64,000 nucleotides of DNA from Leptodontidium sp. MPI-SDFR-AT-0119 (lineage: Eukaryota; Ascomycota; Leotiomycetes; Helotiales; Leptodontidiaceae): contig JAHLEZ010000023.1 of assembly GCA_020726505.1 (NCBI GenBank), forward strand, positions 682,001 to 746,000, written 5' to 3'. The notes below the pieces were generated by a model, which was not told where the DNA came from, searched no databases, and saw only the letters and a list, made by a program, of their open reading frames with translations. This document shows, one piece after another, positions 58,301 through 64,000 of this stretch. Position 1 is the stretch's first letter; every line of letters begins with the position of its first letter. The position numbers and the translations under genes were made by a program.

Positions 58301-61300
58301 CTATTAAAAGAAAACTACTTATCCTGGCTAATAAGTACGGCGAAGGGTACTAGTAAATTACTTAATACTTAACGACATTTAAGACTCTTAAGGACATAAC
58401 TAAAAAGTAGTTTCGAGTCTTTAAACGGGAAGCTTTAAACTACAGTATACACAGTCGCCGGATTTAAAGGCTCCTTATAAAAGGTTTTATTATTAAGCTT
58501 GTTATTAATACTAATAAAGAGAAGGAAATTATACTTTAAAGCTGTTATAATAATTTTAGTTATAAAGGGAGAGAAAGTACTTACTACCGTATTACCACGC
58601 GGTACTTTTAAAAGGGACTATTTATTAATTATATAAAATACGTTTAAACGTGTAAGAATTGTTAACTCTAATTAGCGAAACGTCTTAAGGAGCCTCTTTA
58701 CCTTATAATATTAAATAGACTTATAAAAAAGTAGGCATTAGATGTTACTTATATATTACTACACAAGGGAAAAGGCTACCTTATTATTATAAGAGACGAT
58801 ATAAGTAAATAGGCTAAAGCTAAAGCTCTCCTTACTAAAGAGGCCAAATACATCGTTGCTTTTATTTAGGAAGATATTATTTGCCGTTATAAGTTGTTTT
58901 AGAGACTTATTATAAATAAAGGAACTAAGAATATAAGGGAAGTGCTAAAACTATTTAACAAAATAAAAGTCGAGCGAATTAAGATCTCAGTATATAACGC
59001 CAGAGCTAATAAAATAATCAAACGAGGCTATAGACTTATTAAAAATACCTTGTCAAAAATAAAAGGACGCTAGACTAATAACCTTTTCGTAGTATTATTT
59101 ACTAATAAAACTACTATATATAGTCTAACTAGTTACATATTATTTTATATAATATATAGTAAGGAGGCGATTTTACTTATTAAGACAAGAAACTTAATAT
59201 AAAGAACGTTATTTACTAAGGAGGTTTGTGACTAATTAAAGTTATTATAGCTTAAGGCTATATAGTTTTAAATAAGACAGGAATATATTAATAAGGCTAT
59301 CTTCAAGAAGACTCGGCGTCGTTAAGAAGGCAAGGAAGCTTTTAATCTCAAATATAATATATAAAAGAGATTATTTAAAAAAAAAGACTTAGTCCTTCGC
59401 TAAGACTTAGTACAAGAGAATAATATGTCCTCAAACTAAGCACTTGACTTTAAGTGGCTAAGTCTTTACAAAATCGCTAAAACATACACTAATAAAGGTT
59501 ATTATAAACTCAAGGAACTCGGCGATAATAGCCCCTGGCTACGACAAACCTTCGCCGGTAATAAGCTTAAGCTCTTTTATAAGAGGAATAACTTTATTTA
59601 TAATAATAGTAATAAAGTAAGAGAGGCCTCTAACGAAGACAACAACTTAACCTCTTTAAATCTTAAACTAGACATTAATTTATAACACCTTAACGACCCC
59701 GAATTCTTAAAGAACCCTACGACTCTAATAATATAACGTATTAAGGACAATAAGATAATAATTAGAGTCCTTGAATTATTAATACAGTAGCGCAGCGAGT
59801 ACCGAGTAGTATTTAACTCGGAATAAATATATACGCTTTACACGCTGGCGTTACTGATAACATTTCTTTAACTAAATAAACTTAGCCTTAATAACTATTA
59901 CTTACTTCTACAAGTAACTGTCGCGACACGAAACTTAAAGCTAACACGTTAGTATCGAGGCTTTAGTATTAAAGAGCTAGTACAAGGACGTACCCCTAGT
60001 CTTTAAAGGGGGGGACGACATACTACCGTATATTAAAATTATTAAAATAATCGCTAAACCGACTTCGTACTGCTAAGAACCACGATTTAGGACACTTTAA
60101 TACTATAATAAACACAAAGAAGAGCCTATATAGCCCTAAGTAAGTTAAAAAGAATATTAGCCCCGCGTTATAAAAACACTTATTTCTTAAAATAAAACTT
60201 AATAAGAAACTAACGCCTTATAAACTACTTGCCGTATATAAATACACGACAGGTTTAGAACGAGACTATTATTATTAAGCCGGCGATATTCTAGGCGGCA
60301 AAAAGTAACTTTGTTTAAATAAGCTAGTTGTCGGGCTTAATTCGTAGGACTAGATTTTAAAACGGTAAATTAAACCTGTGGCTTAGGCTAAAAATTCGAG
60401 TTTAACGTATTAAACACCCCGAAGAATATAAACGTAATATACTTAGGCGCTAACTCTCGGCAATTAATAAAAAGAGAGGAAATAATAAAGTAAGTTTATT
60501 GTTTCTAAAGACAAAGCCAATACCTATAAAGCTATTAACCCTAATATAACGTATAGCGATTTATAAAGGACAAACACTAAGAGTACTATTAATAAACTAG
60601 CCTTAAACTAGTAAACAAATCACACGATTTATATAAGGTAAGTAAAAGTCTAAGAAATCTCCTAGTAAAGAGCTAATAACACGCTCGGAATTAAAGCCGT
60701 GCTCTCTAAAACCTCAAAAACTGTCTATAATAGCCTTAAATCTAGGAATTTACTAGTTAACACTCTCGTTAATAAGCCTAAGTAAGTCTTAAGGAGGTTC
60801 GCGATTTATTTAAGAAGATCTCTTATTACAGGCGACAAAATATAACTAACGCTAACCTTACCCCACGTGCTAGAGGTTTAAGTATACTATTAGCCGACGA
60901 CCCCTAATTAGTAAACCTTTTAAGGATCGAGTATTAGTCGACTACCCCTAATTAGCTTTATTTAAAGTCTCTTGCTTATTAAGTTAAGGCCCCTTTTATA
61001 TATACGTCGATACCTCTTAGTCCCTTCTCGTTAAAAAGTCTAAAAAAATAAAGACTTCTCTTGCCGTTTATTAATATTAATAAATAAAAGGTAGTATACT
61101 TTATACTTAAAGTACTAATAAGAGACTATAAGTTATAAACAACTTTTAAATATAGTATAATAGTTTTGCGACTATAATAGACTTATAAGTAAGAGTGCCG
61201 CTATTTTAGACTCGTATTAATATTATTAAAGTAATAAAGACTTTATACCCTCGACCTTTAGTTAGGTTTAGTAATAAGTACTAGTAATTAATTAAGGCTA

Positions 61301-63285
61301 AGGGTGCGACCTTAGGTGTTCTTATAGATGTTTCGTCACCGCTTATTATATTATTTCGAGAGGTGTCGTTAAATAAAACGGATAAGGACAAAGTTAATAA
61401 TTTATAAAGTAACTAGTTAAGAGTTAAGTCTAGTTTTAACCTTAAGATTAATAATAAGTTCTTTAACCCCTATTAAAGAACTAGAGTAATTAAGAGACCT
61501 TAACTATAACCGAACTACTATTCCGAGAAGATCTCTAGCCGACGGGACCCTATAACATACTATCTTATGCTTAACTACTGCCAGCTTAATAGTGCTTGAG
61601 TTAATTAGACTCTTTTATTTACCCCTAAAAAGCTCAGTTGTTTTAAAGACCCTCTATTAGCTTTAATAACGGGAGGTGACTTACTTATTAAGGGGAGAAG
61701 GGGCTATTTCCACTATATTAAGAACTAAGAACCTATTGTAGCCTCTTAACCTTGCTTGGCGCATTACGACTATTAGTTTGCCTATTCCTCCCGGCTTTTT
61801 ACTATAAACCTTCGAAATTAGCAGATCTAGCCTTTACCTTATTTAATTAACTAATTAATAAAAGACTGGCGGAATAATGTCACTTATCTTTAGTAGTGTG
61901 ACTTGCGTAAGTGTAATAAGAGCGTATTTATAAAAGGACCTAAAAACTACTTAGTAACTTATTACTAAGGGAAAATTAATACGGCGCGACACGCACGTTC
62001 TTAACCTAAGGGGTAGAGTTTAATACAGGTAGTCACACGAGGTAGCCTTAATTCTTATTAGTTTACGAACTTAAAGAAGATAAATAGTATTATTTCCTTA
62101 ACTTATTAAGAGAATATAAGCACCGGCGCTATAAAGAGGTTAAATAGTTTAATACTTAGCTTAAATGACGTCAAGGTAAAGTCTTAGAGTTTACTTTAGG
62201 CATTTCTTAAAACACGAGTTAAGGACTAAAGACAGTAGTCGCATTATAATTAGTGTGAGAAAGGTGTTAATATAATCTATAAATAGCTAGTTAAGTATAA
62301 GAGAAGAGATAAGAGTATAACTCACGAAGTTAAGACGCGTTAAGACCTCTATAATATTAACCTTTAGTGTTAAAGCTGAGAGTGTTTAGGCTAAAATAAA
62401 GTGAACCGATTTTAATAGTACTTTTAAGGTGGCTAATAACGAAGGACTCTTCTTAAAGGACTACGACGAGTTAATAGAGCTTAAATAGTGTTGTGGAAGG
62501 TTAATTCACCGCGTTAAGGCGACTTGACTTTATACTAAAGTTACTGTTTAGAGATTAAGGTGCAGAAAGCTAAGGAGAGACTATATATAAGTTAATACAA
62601 GTGTTGCGGAAGAAGTTGCTGTCTAGCAAGAAGGAAGCAAGTAAGTAAGGAAAGCTCTCTACTACGTTACCTCTACGACTAGGCAATAACGAAGTTAAAG
62701 GAGTTAAGTTCTAATAACGCGTTGAAGTTAATAGTAAAGGCTAAGGTTGTTGCCCTAAAGGTATTAAATAGCGAAGAATTAGCGGCAGAGAGACCTCTAA
62801 GAATACTAAAGTTATAATAACTGAAGTTATCGTTAAACGGAAAGAGATTTTGTCTTAGTAGTATAAGGAAAAGTAATAGTAAAGTCGATCTTAACATAAG
62901 CTTAGCGAGGAAGTTTGCTTTCTTTAGAAGTATTATAACGAGAGAAGGTATAAGAGGTGTCGTTTAATTAATAAAAAGAAGGAGGAAAGAGATCGAGACG
63001 CGTTGAGGTACTTTATAAAGAGAATAATATTAAGGAGAGATTATTATATTTAGAAAGTTAAAGTTAAAAGGTTAGTGAGGGAGAGCTAGCCTTATATAAG
63101 GGGGCAAGAAGGTGTTAAGCGAGACGATTATTTGTTTTAAAGGTAACAAGTTAATTATCACGGGACTTTATATATACTAGCTATATAATATCTTACTAAC
63201 GATTTAAGACGCTCTAATTAGTTGTTTACTTCTTTTTAGTATATATTACTCGAGGACAAGTAAAGTCTTTAAAGGGGGGGACGTA
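55304..63285 (+). mobile_element. Gyp2 copy X, 3' half: protease to 3' region, RIP-mutated
   Basis: Collinear with 47043-55023 of copy Y. It opens with GTATTACTTAGAACTATAAT, which joins to the end of the X 5' half (43045). Reverse transcriptase shows ILFLDNIRVKG near 57190 (one Asp kept, one lost). Integrase and the internal polypurine tract (about 59995-60003) follow, then the same long 3' region (about 60650-63270) and a G-rich tract before LTR d. The net length of copy X is 12,265 bp, nearly the same as Y. Confidence 0.85.
60650..63270 (+). pseudogene. Gyp2 accessory coding region, copy X
   Basis: This is the counterpart of 52400-55009 in copy Y. The DYDELIELK coiled-coil piece is at 62459, and the RCRLINKKKERDRDAL piece is near 62960-63000. 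Independent indels relative to Y mean each copy keeps a different part of the frame. A 72-codon hydrophobic minus frame at 62679-62897 overlaps it and is taken as chance. Confidence 0.4.
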
Positions 63286-63565
63286 TGTAGTAAGGACAGC
63301 CCCTGATTTCTTTTGTTATATAACTACGCTAGTCCTTCGCACATATAAGGAGCTAACACTTAATTATAAAACGTTAAGAACGTAATATTAAATATATTTT
63401 ATTTATTAGAACCTTTTCCCTCCCTTTCTTTGCCGATTCGTATTCTTTAAATATATAATATCTTTAAATTTAATTAATCTGTTATTTATAGAGCCTAAAA
63501 TCTCCTCCGGTGGCTCGCTATATACTACCCTCTTATTATATGAATTGGGGTTCGTCCCTCCCACA
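63286..63565 (+). repeat. Gyp2 LTR d (3' LTR of copy X)
   Basis: TGTAGTAAGGACAGCCCC to GTCCCTCCCACA, 280 bp. TTAT (63566-63569) repeats the bases before LTR a. Confidence 0.9.
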
Positions 63566-63569
63566 TTAT

Positions 63570-64000
63570 TAACTTGTTATCTTACGCGTACTTAGCCTTT
63601 AAGGCCTCCTTTAAAGTTAAGTCTCTATTTATTAATACGAGTTTAACACTTAACTAGTTTAAGGCCTCTCGCCGGCGGCGAGTTAGCTCTTAGTTAATCT
63701 TATATATTAACGTTATAAAGGTTTTTACTTTACTCTTTTTAAATTTCTTAAGTTAAAAATACGTTATAAATATCGCCGCTATTAATATAAAGAAAATCTC
63801 TATAATAAGCGCCTTTAGCTAGTGATTCGCTAAGGAAGCTTTATAGGCTCTCTTGTCCTTAAGTAATAATCTTAAATCACGAGATATCGAAGGGTTTAAT
63901 TACTCTTTTATAACCCGTAAGTACTCTTTAATTTCTCTAGTAAAGCTCGAGGGTCGAATTAGCGAGACACTAGCGGTAAGTCGGACGGGGGCCTTTGTCT
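63570..64000 (-). mobile_element. Gyp1 copy L4, continuation after the Gyp2 insertion
   Basis: This is the inverse complement of the copy L3 region around 34320-34740 (for example GGGGGCCTTTGTCT at the end, against AAAGGCCCCCGT in L3). It is the direct continuation of 35754-39038. The element runs off the right edge of the window. Confidence 0.85.

Overview
The window reads as genomic DNA of a filamentous ascomycete (Pezizomycotina). The genes have 47-127 nt introns with GT...AG borders and CTAAC/CTGAC-like branch sites. The proteins are typical of secreted or membrane proteins of moulds. Every multicopy element carries the signature of repeat-induced point mutation (RIP): CpA turned into TpA, CpG largely kept, and CAA, CAG and TGG codons turned into stops. 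No narrower taxon can be supported from the sequence alone; Leotiomycetes would be a guess.

Layout. 1-648: the decayed 3' end of a piggyBac-like DNA transposon. 0.65-7.7 kb: the gene-bearing part, with a weak exon candidate (1336-1632 +), a five-exon integral membrane protein gene (4691-1908 -), a three-exon secreted, probably GPI-anchored cysteine-rich protein gene (5597-6574 +), and a Cys/His-rich zinc-finger-like pseudogene with two in-frame TAG codons (6930-7721 +). 8.0-13.3 kb: a very degenerate tandem array with a repeat of about 160 bp, split by a 2.04-kb RIP-mutated piggyBac-like transposon. 14.4-17.4 kb: a 3.0-kb RIP-mutated hAT transposon with a perfect 8-bp target duplication. 17.9-18.4 and 25.0-25.8 kb: two arrays of a second degenerate repeat of about 190 bp. 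Between them lie a 27-bp-arm hairpin, a 189-bp MITE and an intact three-exon gene for a secreted jacalin-like/aerolysin-like pore-forming protein (20847-22243 +).

26.6-64.0 kb: a continuous AT-rich, RIP-mutated block made of LTR retrotransposons inserted into one another. From outside in: a Gyp1 copy on the minus strand (27033), broken by a third LTR-element family (29929), broken by a plus-strand Gyp1 (31775), broken by a minus-strand Gyp1 (35453). The last is broken at 39038/63566 by a 12.26-kb Gyp2 copy (X), which itself holds a second full 12.26-kb Gyp2 copy (Y, 43046-55303). Both Gyp2 insertions have matching 4-bp target duplications (TTAT, GTAT). The minus-strand Gyp1 resumes at 63570 and runs off the window. 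No host gene is supported in this block, and no retrotransposon or transposase frame in the window is intact.

The genes do not form a pathway. What they share is their site, a gene-poor border between a few secreted or membrane protein genes and a large heterochromatin-like repeat block. The most interesting points are the layered insertion history, the oversized Gyp2 element with an unidentified 3' region behind an internal polypurine tract, the two degenerate tandem-repeat families, and piggyBac-like elements that are flanked by TA rather than TTAA.
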